From contig CAVDWX010000025.1 in NCBI GenBank assembly GCA_963612735.1, positions 1-7,584 of the forward strand: a DNA stretch of 7,584 nt. The letters are read 5' to 3'. How positions within the stretch are numbered: the first letter of the stretch is position 1; every line of letters begins with the position of its first letter. The position numbers and the translations under genes are program-made. This DNA is from CAVDWX01 sp963612735 (GTDB taxonomy: Bacteria; Bacillota_I; Bacilli_A; RFN20; CAG-826). Positions 1-6,176 of this stretch are shown here, piece after piece. Under the pieces are notes generated by a model, which did not search any database, was not told the DNA's origin, and saw nothing but the letters and a program-made list of their open reading frames with translations.

Positions 1-7
1 TAATCAT

Positions 8-14
8 AGAGGAG
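8..14 (+). promoter_or_regulatory. Ribosome binding site of the AAA ATPase gene
   Basis: AGAGGAG lies 8 nt before the ATG at 23. It is a strong Shine-Dalgarno match and supports that start. The promoter must lie before the window. Confidence 0.8.
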
Positions 15-22
15 CGGATAAT

Positions 23-1072
23 ATGGAAAACCCATTTTCAATATCATTTGGAAGAATTTGTAAAAATGTCATTGAAAGAGATCAAGAAATGCAACCTATT
101 TTAGAAGATTTCAATACGGAGCCAACGTGGAATACAGTTTATATTCTTACTGGTCCAAGAGGTTGTGGGAAAACAGTTACACTTTCACACATACTTGATG
201 AATATCGTAAAAAGAATAACTGGATAGTCGCTCGACTCTTACAAAGTAAAAATATGTTAGAACAATTAGCGGGCACCCTTTATGAAAATAGCCTTAATAA
301 GCTTAAATCTTTTAAAGTTGAATTCTCATTTTCCTTTCAAGGATTAACTCTTTCTATTAAGGGTGAAAAACCAGTTTCCACTATTCATACCTATTTAGAA
401 AAATTGCTCCACTATTACAAAAAGAAAAACATCCACGTCCTAGTGGCTATTGATGATGTCGTTAAAGATGAAGGCATGGTTGATTTCATCCGTGCTTACC
501 AAGGGTTTTTAATGAATCATTACGATGTGAGACTACTAATGACTGGATTATATAAAAATATCGCTAAATTAGAATTGGATCGTTCTTTAACTTTTCTTAT
601 TAGGGCTCCTAAATTGCTTCTTCCCCCTCTATCTTTAGTCTCTATTGCTAAACAATATAAAGAAACCTTTAATATTGAGGTAAATATTGCTAATTCATTA
701 GCAAAGTTCACTAAAGGTTACGCTCTTGCCTATCAAATTCTTGGAGACATCTTGTTTAGAAATAAGGAATATAAACTAAGTGAAAAAGTCTTAAATGAAT
801 TTGATGAAAAATTAAATAATTGGAGCTACGGCTTAATATATGAAGAATTGAGCGAAAAAGAAAAAGAAATTATCAAAATTATCGCTGAAGGCTATACCAC
901 TAATCAGGAATTAATGGACAAATTAAAAATGAGTAAAGGTAACCTTGCTATCTATAAAAAGAAGCTCTCGGATGAAGGCTTAATTAGTGTTAAAACTAGA
1001 GGGCAAGTCGAATTTAGCCTTCCTCGTTTTGATAAATTTGTTCAATTAAGAAAAGAATTATACGAAGACTAA
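23..1072 (+). CDS. AAA-type ATP-binding protein with C-terminal winged helix
   Basis: A 349-residue cytosolic P-loop ATPase of unknown biological role. Seen in the sequence: Walker A GPRGCGKT at residues 44-51, Walker B VLVAIDD at 139-145, and a sensor-1-like LLMTG at 171-175. A lid-like helical region covers roughly 200-270. A probable winged helix follows from about 276 to 349, with helices around LSEKEKEIIKIIAEG and the recognition-helix-like MSKGNLAIYKKKLSDEG. This architecture resembles Orc1/Cdc6-like or STAND-like 'ATP-binding proteins' common in Firmicutes, which are mostly uncharacterised. No transmembrane segment or nuclease motif is visible. The ATG is supported by AGAGGAG 8 nt upstream. 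It converges on modC, and the last four bases are shared by both genes. Its neighbours give no hint of a molybdenum role. A DNA-binding, switch-like ATPase is inference only. Confidence 0.85.
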   Translation: MENPFSISFGRICKNVIERDQEMQPILEDFNTEPTWNTVYILTGPRGCGKTVTLSHILDEYRKKNNWIVARLLQSKNMLEQLAGTLYENSLNKLKSFKVEFSFSFQGLTLSIKGEKPVSTIHTYLEKLLHYYKKKNIHVLVAIDDVVKDEGMVDFIRAYQGFLMNHYDVRLLMTGLYKNIAKLELDRSLTFLIRAPKLLLPPLSLVSIAKQYKETFNIEVNIANSLAKFTKGYALAYQILGDILFRNKEYKLSEKVLNEFDEKLNNWSYGLIYEELSEKEKEIIKIIAEGYTTNQELMDKLKMSKGNLAIYKKKLSDEGLISVKTRGQVEFSLPRFDKFVQLRKELYED

Positions 1073-2085
1073 TTTATTAGATATTTGATTTCTTCTGTTT
1101 TAAATCCAAGGGATGTCACTTTATTTAAATCTACATCCTTAGCTTTAACTCTCCAATATAGATTAGGACTATCTTTATTTTGATTAAGAAAACGGAATAT
1201 CACTAGATAGTCACTGCTCTCTCTTAAATAGTTAAGTATTTCTATATCATATCTATTTTCTTTTTCATCTATAGAAAAAGCATCATTACTAATACTGATA
1301 TAGTTATATCCTTCTTTAAAGGGTAAAGAAAATCCCCACTCAGTTTTTCCTTCGCAAATAAAAGAATAATTCTTATAGCCCAAAATCTTGGCTGTAGATA
1401 TATATCTAGGATTTTCAAATATATCGAGTGTTTCTTGATAATCAATAACTTTGCCGTTATCAATAACAGCGATATGACCCGCTAAAAGGGAGGCTTCATC
1501 CTTATTATGTGTAACAATAATCGCATCCTTATTAAACCTTTTTAAAACATCTTTCATTTCGATTTGAAGGGTTGTTCTTAAATGTTCATCTAAAGCGGAA
1601 AAAGGTTCATCAAGTAAGATGATTTCGGGAAAAGAAACTAAGATCCTAGCAAGAGCTACTCGCTGTTGTTGACCCCCTGAAAGTTGAGAAGGCTTATGAT
1701 TTTGTAAACCTTCTAACTTAAGCAAAGATATTATTTCTTTATATCTATCTTTTTTAATAAAAGAAAGAAAGCGTGGTATATATTTCATTCCACACATAAT
1801 ATTGTCTTTAACATTCATATTGGGAAATAAAGCATAATTTTGAAATAGATATCCCACTTTTCTTTTCTGAGGTGGAAGATTGATATGCTTAGAAGAATCA
1901 AATAGAGTTCTTCCATTTAAAATAATGACTCCTTCATCAGGTTTAATAATGCCGGCGATACATTTTAAGGTCATCGACTTCCCACTTCCTGAAGCTCCAA
2001 GTAAGGCAGAAATATTAGAAGTAGATAAATCAACATCTAATTTAAAAGAACCAAAATCTTTTTTAATCCTGACAATTAAGCTCAT
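1069..2085 (-). CDS. modC: Molybdate ABC transporter ATP-binding protein ModC
   Basis: The cytoplasmic ATPase that powers molybdate import through ModB. With the start at 2085 it has 338 residues, close to the usual 350. Walker A GASGSGKS is at 30-37, the Q-loop at Q82, the signature LSGGQ at 135-139, Walker B IILLDE at 155-160, the D-loop SALD at 163-166 and the switch His at 193. The C-terminal ~95 residues are diverged, but they fit the MOP/TOBE-like regulatory region of clostridial ModC. That region could sense molybdate (inference). The ATG at 2085 is preferred because AAAGGAAA lies 5 nt upstream and MSLIVRIKKDFG is a normal ModC beginning. An upstream in-frame ATG at 2136 would add 17 residues with no family match. 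The gene overlaps the end of modB by 23 bp, which suggests translational coupling. It is the last gene of the operon, and its TAG overlaps the stop of the convergent ATPase gene. Confidence 0.93.
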   Translation of the reverse strand: MSLIVRIKKDFGSFKLDVDLSTSNISALLGASGSGKSMTLKCIAGIIKPDEGVIILNGRTLFDSSKHINLPPQKRKVGYLFQNYALFPNMNVKDNIMCGMKYIPRFLSFIKKDRYKEIISLLKLEGLQNHKPSQLSGGQQQRVALARILVSFPEIILLDEPFSALDEHLRTTLQIEMKDVLKRFNKDAIIVTHNKDEASLLAGHIAVIDNGKVIDYQETLDIFENPRYISTAKILGYKNYSFICEGKTEWGFSLPFKEGYNYISISNDAFSIDEKENRYDIEILNYLRESSDYLVIFRFLNQNKDSPNLYWRVKAKDVDLNKVTSLGFKTEEIKYLIN

Positions 2086-2758
2086 TGATATTTCCTTTCT
2101 TTTTGCTGCTATCAGTCTTTTCAATGATATTAACAATGATTAACACTACCGCGGATATGGCAACATTGATCAAAACCCAAATTAAAGCATTCTTCGAATC
2201 GTTAGTTCTCCAGAATTGATATACCGTTGTCGATATCGTCGCTGTTTTTCCCGGTGTATAACCAATTAACATTGAGGTCGCCCCGTATTCTCCTAAAGCA
2301 CGTGCAAAAGCAAGAACACTCCCCGCTGCAATTCCGTTTTTACAAGCAGGAACCCTAATTCTCCAAAAGACATAATGATTGGATAAGCCTAATGTTTTTC
2401 CAGCATAGGCTAAGTTTTCATCAAAGTTTTCAAATGCACCGCGAGTAGTTCGATACATTAATGGAAAGGAGACAAATGCTGAAGCAATGATGCCCCCCTT
2501 CCAATCCATGGCAATTTGAATACCTAATTCCCCTAAGAATTTTCCAACTGGATGAAGTGGACCAAATATCAAAAGTAAGAAGAACCCGCATACCGTTGGA
2601 GGCAAAACTAAAGGAAGTGTCAAAATAACATCTAATATTCCTTTCCATACTTTAGGCAGTTTCTTGATAAAATAGCCTAAAAATATTCCTAAAAAGAAGA
2701 CGATGACACTGCTAAAAAAAGCGATGCGAAGCGAATTCCAAAGGGGAAATAAATCCAT
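2063..2758 (-). CDS. modB: Molybdate ABC transporter permease ModB
   Basis: The inner-membrane channel subunit of the molybdate importer, 231 residues, normal for ModB. It is very hydrophobic, with membrane segments at about 10-30, 43-66, 88-105, 141-163 and 192-212. The signature RALGEYGAT at 153-161 is typical of ModB. The EAA-type cytoplasmic loop that docks on ModC covers about 113-141 (LAYAGKTLGLSNHYVFWRIRVP region, shown in part: KTLGLS, RIRVP). LTLPLVLPPTVCGF at 46-59 is the conserved segment of the second membrane helix. The start is fixed by AAGG 5 nt upstream of the ATG, which itself overlaps the modA stop. Only 8 nt separate the two genes. The 3' end runs into modC. CysT/CysW-type sulfate permeases are related, but the ModA and ModC partners favour molybdate (tungstate cannot be excluded). 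Confidence 0.95.
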   Translation of the reverse strand: MDLFPLWNSLRIAFFSSVIVFFLGIFLGYFIKKLPKVWKGILDVILTLPLVLPPTVCGFFLLLIFGPLHPVGKFLGELGIQIAMDWKGGIIASAFVSFPLMYRTTRGAFENFDENLAYAGKTLGLSNHYVFWRIRVPACKNGIAAGSVLAFARALGEYGATSMLIGYTPGKTATISTTVYQFWRTNDSKNALIWVLINVAISAVVLIIVNIIEKTDSSKKKGNINELNCQD

Positions 2759-2766
2759 TTTTTACC

Positions 2767-3582
2767 TTATTTAGTAGTTGATAATGGAGTAAATCCAACA
2801 CTTTCAAAGACTTTACCAGCTTCTTCAGTTTGTAAATATGATAAGAATTCACTAGCTAAATCTTTTTGAGGAGCATTTTTTAACAAAGCAGCCGGATAAA
2901 TAACTTGTCCACACATCTCTTTAGTCGCGGTATCCACGACTTTTAAATTTGCTGAATAAGCATCCGTCGCATAGATGATTCCGCAATTAGCGGTGCCTTG
3001 AGAGACAAACGTAGTCACTTCTTTAACATTAGTGCCGTATGTCAATAATTTCGCACTATTTAATTCTTCTTCGTTTAAACCAAAGTAAGTAAAGATTTTT
3101 TGCGTATATTGTCCCACTGGAACATCACTATTTCCAATTGCTAAGACAAAGCCTTTTTCTTTGTTGACTAATTTGTCTTTTAAATCAGTAAAACTAGTAA
3201 CTGTATCAGTGGCTTCTTTTCTAACTGCTAAAGCAACCTTATTTTCTAATAAGTCTAAACGAGTAGAATGATCGATGAAGTCTTTCGCCCCTTCAGTTCC
3301 AGAATCAACATCCAATTGATTCATTTGTTTAGGAGCAGCAGAAATAAATAAGTCACAAGCTGCCCCATTTTCAATTTGAGTCTTTAAAGTGCCTGATGAA
3401 TCAAAATTGTAGGTGATTTTGAGATTGCTATGAGCTTTTTCATAATTTTCTTTAATAGTGTTCATGGTTTCAGTCATCGAAGCCGCAGCAAAAACGATGA
3501 TTTCTTTTTTGCTAGAAGAACATCCCGCTAATGACATAAGCAAAGCGCATGATACGAAAGTAAGAGTTTTAAATTTGTTCAT
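2767..3582 (-). CDS. modA: Molybdate-binding lipoprotein ModA
   Basis: The extracytoplasmic solute-binding protein that captures molybdate and delivers it to ModBC. It has 271 residues. A short positive N-terminus and hydrophobic stretch are followed by the lipobox LAGC (18-21), so C21 should be lipidated and the protein anchored outside the membrane, as expected in a Gram-positive cell. The mature part opens with IIVFAAASMTE (28-38). S35 and S62/S63 (in DSSGTLKTQ) match the oxyanion-binding serines of ModA. VPVGQY (154-159), N185-V186 and Y204 match the remaining ligand positions. All five ligand regions therefore look intact. Whether it prefers molybdate or tungstate cannot be read from the sequence. 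The start is supported by a near-perfect AAGGAGGT 8 nt upstream. That is the strongest ribosome site in the operon and fits the high dose needed for a binding protein. Confidence 0.95.
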   Translation of the reverse strand: MNKFKTLTFVSCALLMSLAGCSSSKKEIIVFAAASMTETMNTIKENYEKAHSNLKITYNFDSSGTLKTQIENGAACDLFISAAPKQMNQLDVDSGTEGAKDFIDHSTRLDLLENKVALAVRKEATDTVTSFTDLKDKLVNKEKGFVLAIGNSDVPVGQYTQKIFTYFGLNEEELNSAKLLTYGTNVKEVTTFVSQGTANCGIIYATDAYSANLKVVDTATKEMCGQVIYPAALLKNAPQKDLASEFLSYLQTEEAGKVFESVGFTPLSTTK

Positions 3583-3590
3583 TGATATAT

Positions 3591-3599
3591 ACCTCCTTA
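3591..3599 (-). promoter_or_regulatory. Strong ribosome binding site of modA
   Basis: TAAGGAGGT on the minus strand lies 8 nt before the modA ATG. Its TAA is also the stop codon of the upstream MOSC-Mog gene (3597-3599), so termination of one gene happens on the ribosome site of the next. Confidence 0.8.
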
Positions 3600-4544
3600 T
3601 TTTGATTTATCAATACGAGCACAGTCTCTTTTACTACCTCGTAATAACCTAATTGCGTGGTCTAAAACTCCTTTAATAATTTCAAATGATTCTCTTACAG
3701 ATTTAGGAGAACCTGGGAAATTAATAATAAGAGTCTTACCTCTAATAACTGATACACCCCGAGATAGCATGGCCTTGGGGGTATATTTCATCGATTCGTA
3801 GCGGATGGCTTCGGATATACCTAACGCTAAACGATCCTTAACTTCTAATGTCGCTTCTGGGGTTAAGTCTCTTGGGGAGAAGCCTGTTCCACCAGTAGTG
3901 ATAATTAAATCTAATCTTCTCTGATCAGATAATCTAATCAGTTGTTCTTTTAAGGGGGATATACCGTCTGGTAAAAGTAATGTTTCTACGACATTAAAGC
4001 CTTCATTCTCCAATAATTTTACTAAAATTGGACCTGATTCATCTTTTCTTTCACCCTTAAAACCTTTATCTGAAAGAGTGATAACTGCGGCTTGAAAAGG
4101 GAATTCAAAGTCTCTATCTATCACTTCAATAGTGTCACCTTCATGGATGATACCACCATTTTTTACAATAGCAAACGTTCCCATCTTTGGCATAATGCAT
4201 TCGCCCATTTTATAATAGATGGGGCAGTGATCATGACACTCTTTACCTAACTGCGATATTTCAAATATGACTTCGCCACATTTAAGCCAACTACCGACTT
4301 CTAAATGATGGATATCCACTCCTTCAACGATGATATTTTCTCCAAAATCACCCGGATTTACCTTGGCCCCTTTTAAATTAAATTCATCAATTCGTTCCTT
4401 ATCTAAGAAGGAGACTTGTCGATGCCAATTGCCCGCGTGAGCGTCACCCACTAATCCATAATTTTCTTTTACTTCAATAAAGGAGACGGGTTTTTTACTC
4501 GTCCCTTTAATTTGAGAAATACAAATATTAATAATCTTCCCCAT
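3597..4544 (-). CDS. MOSC domain - MogA/MoaB molybdopterin adenylyltransferase fusion
   Basis: A 315-residue two-domain cytosolic protein. Residues 1-145 form a MOSC domain: YGLVGDAHAG at 29-38, PGDFGENI at 64-71, and GKECHDHCPIYY at 100-111 with C103 and C107. The Cys is the conserved residue linked to sulfur handling in MOSC proteins. Residues 150-305 form a MogA/MoaB domain: AVITLSDKG at 153-161, DESGP at 168-172, TTGGTG at 216-221, D226, TPEAT at 228-232 and NFPGSPK at 275-281. These are the molybdopterin-binding and adenylylation motifs. The Mog half would make MPT-AMP for the MoeA step. The MOSC half may support sulfuration of cofactor for molybdenum hydroxylases (inference). The fusion occurs in other anaerobic Firmicutes. 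Its ATG shares one base with the moaC stop (TAATG). The nearest AGGAG is 13 nt away, so re-initiation coupling is likely. Confidence 0.92.
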   Translation of the reverse strand: MGKIINICISQIKGTSKKPVSFIEVKENYGLVGDAHAGNWHRQVSFLDKERIDEFNLKGAKVNPGDFGENIIVEGVDIHHLEVGSWLKCGEVIFEISQLGKECHDHCPIYYKMGECIMPKMGTFAIVKNGGIIHEGDTIEVIDRDFEFPFQAAVITLSDKGFKGERKDESGPILVKLLENEGFNVVETLLLPDGISPLKEQLIRLSDQRRLDLIITTGGTGFSPRDLTPEATLEVKDRLALGISEAIRYESMKYTPKAMLSRGVSVIRGKTLIINFPGSPKSVRESFEIIKGVLDHAIRLLRGSKRDCARIDKSK

Positions 4545-5017
4545 TAGTAATTAAATTCTCCTGATTTACCACCCGTTTTTTTGACGAGATGAATATCATC
4601 TATCTTTATCCTTTTATCGATGGCTTTACACATATCATAGATGGTAAGTAGGGTAATAGAAGTAGAAGTCAATGCTTCCATTTCAACGCCTGTTACATGA
4701 TGACATTTAACAGTACTTATCACTTCATAACCATTATCTTCTTCAAGTGCTTTTATCACTACTGAAACATGTTCTAAATTGATGTTATGGGTAAGAGGAA
4801 TTAATTCACTCGTTCTTTTAGAAGCCATAATCCCAGCGACTTGAGCAATAGATAAAACATCCCCTTTCTTATGAGCTTTATTTTCCACCATCAAAAAGCA
4901 TTCTTTAGACATATAAATCTTACCAGTAGCGATAGCAATTCTTTCACTAACCTCTTTATTAGAGACATCCACCATGACAGCGTCATTATTTTCATCAATA
5001 TGCGTAAAATGAGACAT
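4544..5017 (-). CDS. moaC: Cyclic pyranopterin monophosphate synthase MoaC
   Basis: Converts the MoaA product (3',8-cyclo-GTP) to cyclic pyranopterin monophosphate in the cytosol. With the start at 5017 it has 157 residues, the family norm. Motifs: MVDVSNKEVSERIAIATGKI (15-34), AGIMASKRTSELIPLTH (61-77), VEMEAL (111-116), YDMCKAID (127-134) and KKTGGKSG (146-153). H77, E112, D128 and K131 sit at the positions known to be catalytic or conserved in MoaC. The usual LIPLCHP reads LIPLTHN here, so Cys and Pro are replaced next to the retained His. The start at 5017 is preferred over the in-frame ATG at 5047. AAGGA lies 8 nt before 5017, MSHFTHIDE is a normal MoaC beginning, and the longer form would overlap moeA by 28 bp. 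Only 2 nt separate it from the moeA stop. MoaA is not encoded next to it. Confidence 0.95.
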   Translation of the reverse strand: MSHFTHIDENNDAVMVDVSNKEVSERIAIATGKIYMSKECFLMVENKAHKKGDVLSIAQVAGIMASKRTSELIPLTHNINLEHVSVVIKALEEDNGYEVISTVKCHHVTGVEMEALTSTSITLLTIYDMCKAIDKRIKIDDIHLVKKTGGKSGEFNY

Positions 5018-5019
5018 CT

Positions 5020-6048
5020 TTATAATCCTTTCTTTCCAAAGGAACAATTAGGGAAAGTACAAACTTCACAGTTTAAGCAAAGTCCACCATTGCCTAATTC
5101 ATCAATGAATTTCTTATCAAGTGGTATATCGGCTAATATATAGGGAAGAACAATATCAAAAACAGTCCTTTTCGCATACATAATACAGCCTGGTAAACCT
5201 AAGACTGGTCGATTATCATTTGTATAACTGAGTAAAAACATCGCTCCAGGAAGAACAGGAGAACCATAACTAATGATATTAACTCCACTATTTTTGATGG
5301 CTAAAGGAGTCTTATCATCTGGATCAACGCTCATTCCACCAGTGCATAAAACCATATCACACCCGTTATTTAGCATTTTAATGATGCTAGAGGTGATCAA
5401 AGCGTTATCATCGCCTATTACTTCATGCTCTATCATTTCCGCGCCTAGAAGGCCTAATTTATTAATTAAAACAGGGGTGAATAAATCTTTAATTCTTCCA
5501 CTCGCCACTTCATTGCCTGTTGTAATTAAACCATATTTCTTTTTCTTAAGCGGAATGACTTTCATAATGGGAGAAGTGCCCACTAAGAGTTGAACTTTAT
5601 CTAGTTTCTCTTTTTCGATTACTAAAGGGATGATTCTAGTGCCCGCGAGCTTATCGCCTTTTTTGACCATAAAGCCGCTGCTACGCGTCGCAATCATCAT
5701 CTCCCCAAAGGAATTAACGATATTTAGTTTCTCTTTATCAACAATAAATAAGCCGTCACACGTTGCACTTAATTCAATCTTTCCTTCGCTAGGAAGAGAA
5801 GCACTCATATTTTCATTACCACATAAATCTTTTAAAATAGAAGCCGCTTCATCTTCATGAACTAAACCTTCATTTAAATCAAAGACATAGACATGTTCTT
5901 TCCCAACGCTTAATAGAATAGGAATATCTTCTTCTTTAATGATATGTCCTTTTTTAAAGACTGGTCCTTTAAACTTTCCGGGAATAATTTGAGTAATATC
6001 ATGGGTGAGAACACACCCAACTGCATCAACGGTTTTAATAACTTTCAT
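5020..6048 (-). CDS. MoeA-like molybdopterin-binding protein with Cys-rich tail
   Basis: First gene of the operon, 342 residues against about 400 for classical MoeA. The N-terminal ~165 residues resemble the compact MoeA-like front half of clostridial molybdopterin-binding proteins (DAVGCVLTHDITQIIPG at 8-24). The MoCF_BD domain runs from about 170 to 305, with TTGNEV at 176-181, VLCTGGMSVDPDDKTP at 233-248 and GLPGC at 284-288. The tail carries C324, C327, C330 and C335 (CxxCxxCxxxxC), which could bind zinc or an Fe-S cluster (inference). The likely role is molybdenum insertion into, or handling of, adenylylated molybdopterin made by the Mog domain two genes downstream. It belongs to a MoeA-related subfamily rather than strict MoeA, so no symbol is given. 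The ATG at 6048 is the only sensible start, because an in-frame TAA lies close upstream. It has no spaced Shine-Dalgarno sequence, only AGG directly against the ATG. Confidence 0.9.
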   Translation of the reverse strand: MKVIKTVDAVGCVLTHDITQIIPGKFKGPVFKKGHIIKEEDIPILLSVGKEHVYVFDLNEGLVHEDEAASILKDLCGNENMSASLPSEGKIELSATCDGLFIVDKEKLNIVNSFGEMMIATRSSGFMVKKGDKLAGTRIIPLVIEKEKLDKVQLLVGTSPIMKVIPLKKKKYGLITTGNEVASGRIKDLFTPVLINKLGLLGAEMIEHEVIGDDNALITSSIIKMLNNGCDMVLCTGGMSVDPDDKTPLAIKNSGVNIISYGSPVLPGAMFLLSYTNDNRPVLGLPGCIMYAKRTVFDIVLPYILADIPLDKKFIDELGNGGLCLNCEVCTFPNCSFGKKGL

Positions 6049-6055
6049 CCTAACG

Positions 6056-6083
6056 ATTTTAGCAAATTAAATTTGACTTGCAA
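6056..6083 (-). promoter_or_regulatory. Predicted promoter of the molybdenum operon
   Basis: On the minus strand TTGCAA (6078-6083, 4/6 match to the -35 consensus) is followed after 16 nt by TAAAAT (6056-6061, 5/6). A TG sits one base before the -10, giving an extended -10 element (TGCTAAAAT). Seven bases separate the -10 from the moeA ATG, so transcription should begin at about 6048-6050. This is the only good promoter seen before the six-gene operon. Confidence 0.6.
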
Positions 6084-6099
6084 AATAATATTTATTTTG
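6081..6099. repeat. Perfect 19-bp inverted repeat overlapping the -35 box, candidate operator
   Basis: CAAAATAA-TAT-TTATTTTG has 8-bp arms that match perfectly around a 3-bp centre. Three of its bases (6081-6083) are part of the predicted -35 hexamer of the molybdenum operon. A dimeric repressor bound here would block RNA polymerase. The regulator is unknown. AT-rich palindromes do occur by chance in such DNA, but eight perfect pairs at this position are suggestive. Confidence 0.5.
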
Positions 6100-6101
6100 T
6101 T

Positions 6102-6134
6102 CGCGCGCGCGGTCATTAACCTTGAATGACGCGC
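6102..6134. repeat. (CG)5 tract and imperfect inverted repeat before the molybdenum operon
   Basis: Positions 6102-6111 are five CG dinucleotides in a row, very unusual in this AT-rich context. They run into an inverted repeat: GCGC (6107-6110) plus GTCATT (6112-6117), loop AACCTTG (6118-6124), then AATGAC (6125-6130) plus GCGC (6131-6134), with G6111 bulged. This gives 10 paired bases. No T-run follows on either strand, so it is not a standard terminator. It could be a second operator, or an RNA hairpin in the tail of the upstream gene's transcript. The function is unknown. Confidence 0.45.
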
Positions 6135-6176
6135 ATACGTGAAAATAATTTTAAAATTTATAAAAATAATAATGTT

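Noticed and set aside
2086..2136. Longer ModC starting at 2136
   Set aside because: The extra 17 residues do not resemble ModC. A good ribosome site lies just before the ATG at 2085.
5018..5047. Longer MoaC starting at 5047
   Set aside because: It would lie inside the end of moeA, and AAGGA plus the normal MoaC N-terminus favour 5017.
5944..6129. Plus-strand small ORF across the control region, and other antisense ORFs in the operon
   Set aside because: They lie opposite well-identified genes, lack ribosome sites and show no protein-like motifs.
6107..6134. Rho-independent terminator for the upstream gene
   Set aside because: The hairpin has a GC-rich base but no T-run follows on either strand.
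6049..6176. Molybdenum cofactor riboswitch before the operon
   Set aside because: The predicted transcript has almost no leader, and no Moco-riboswitch-like multi-helix structure was seen.
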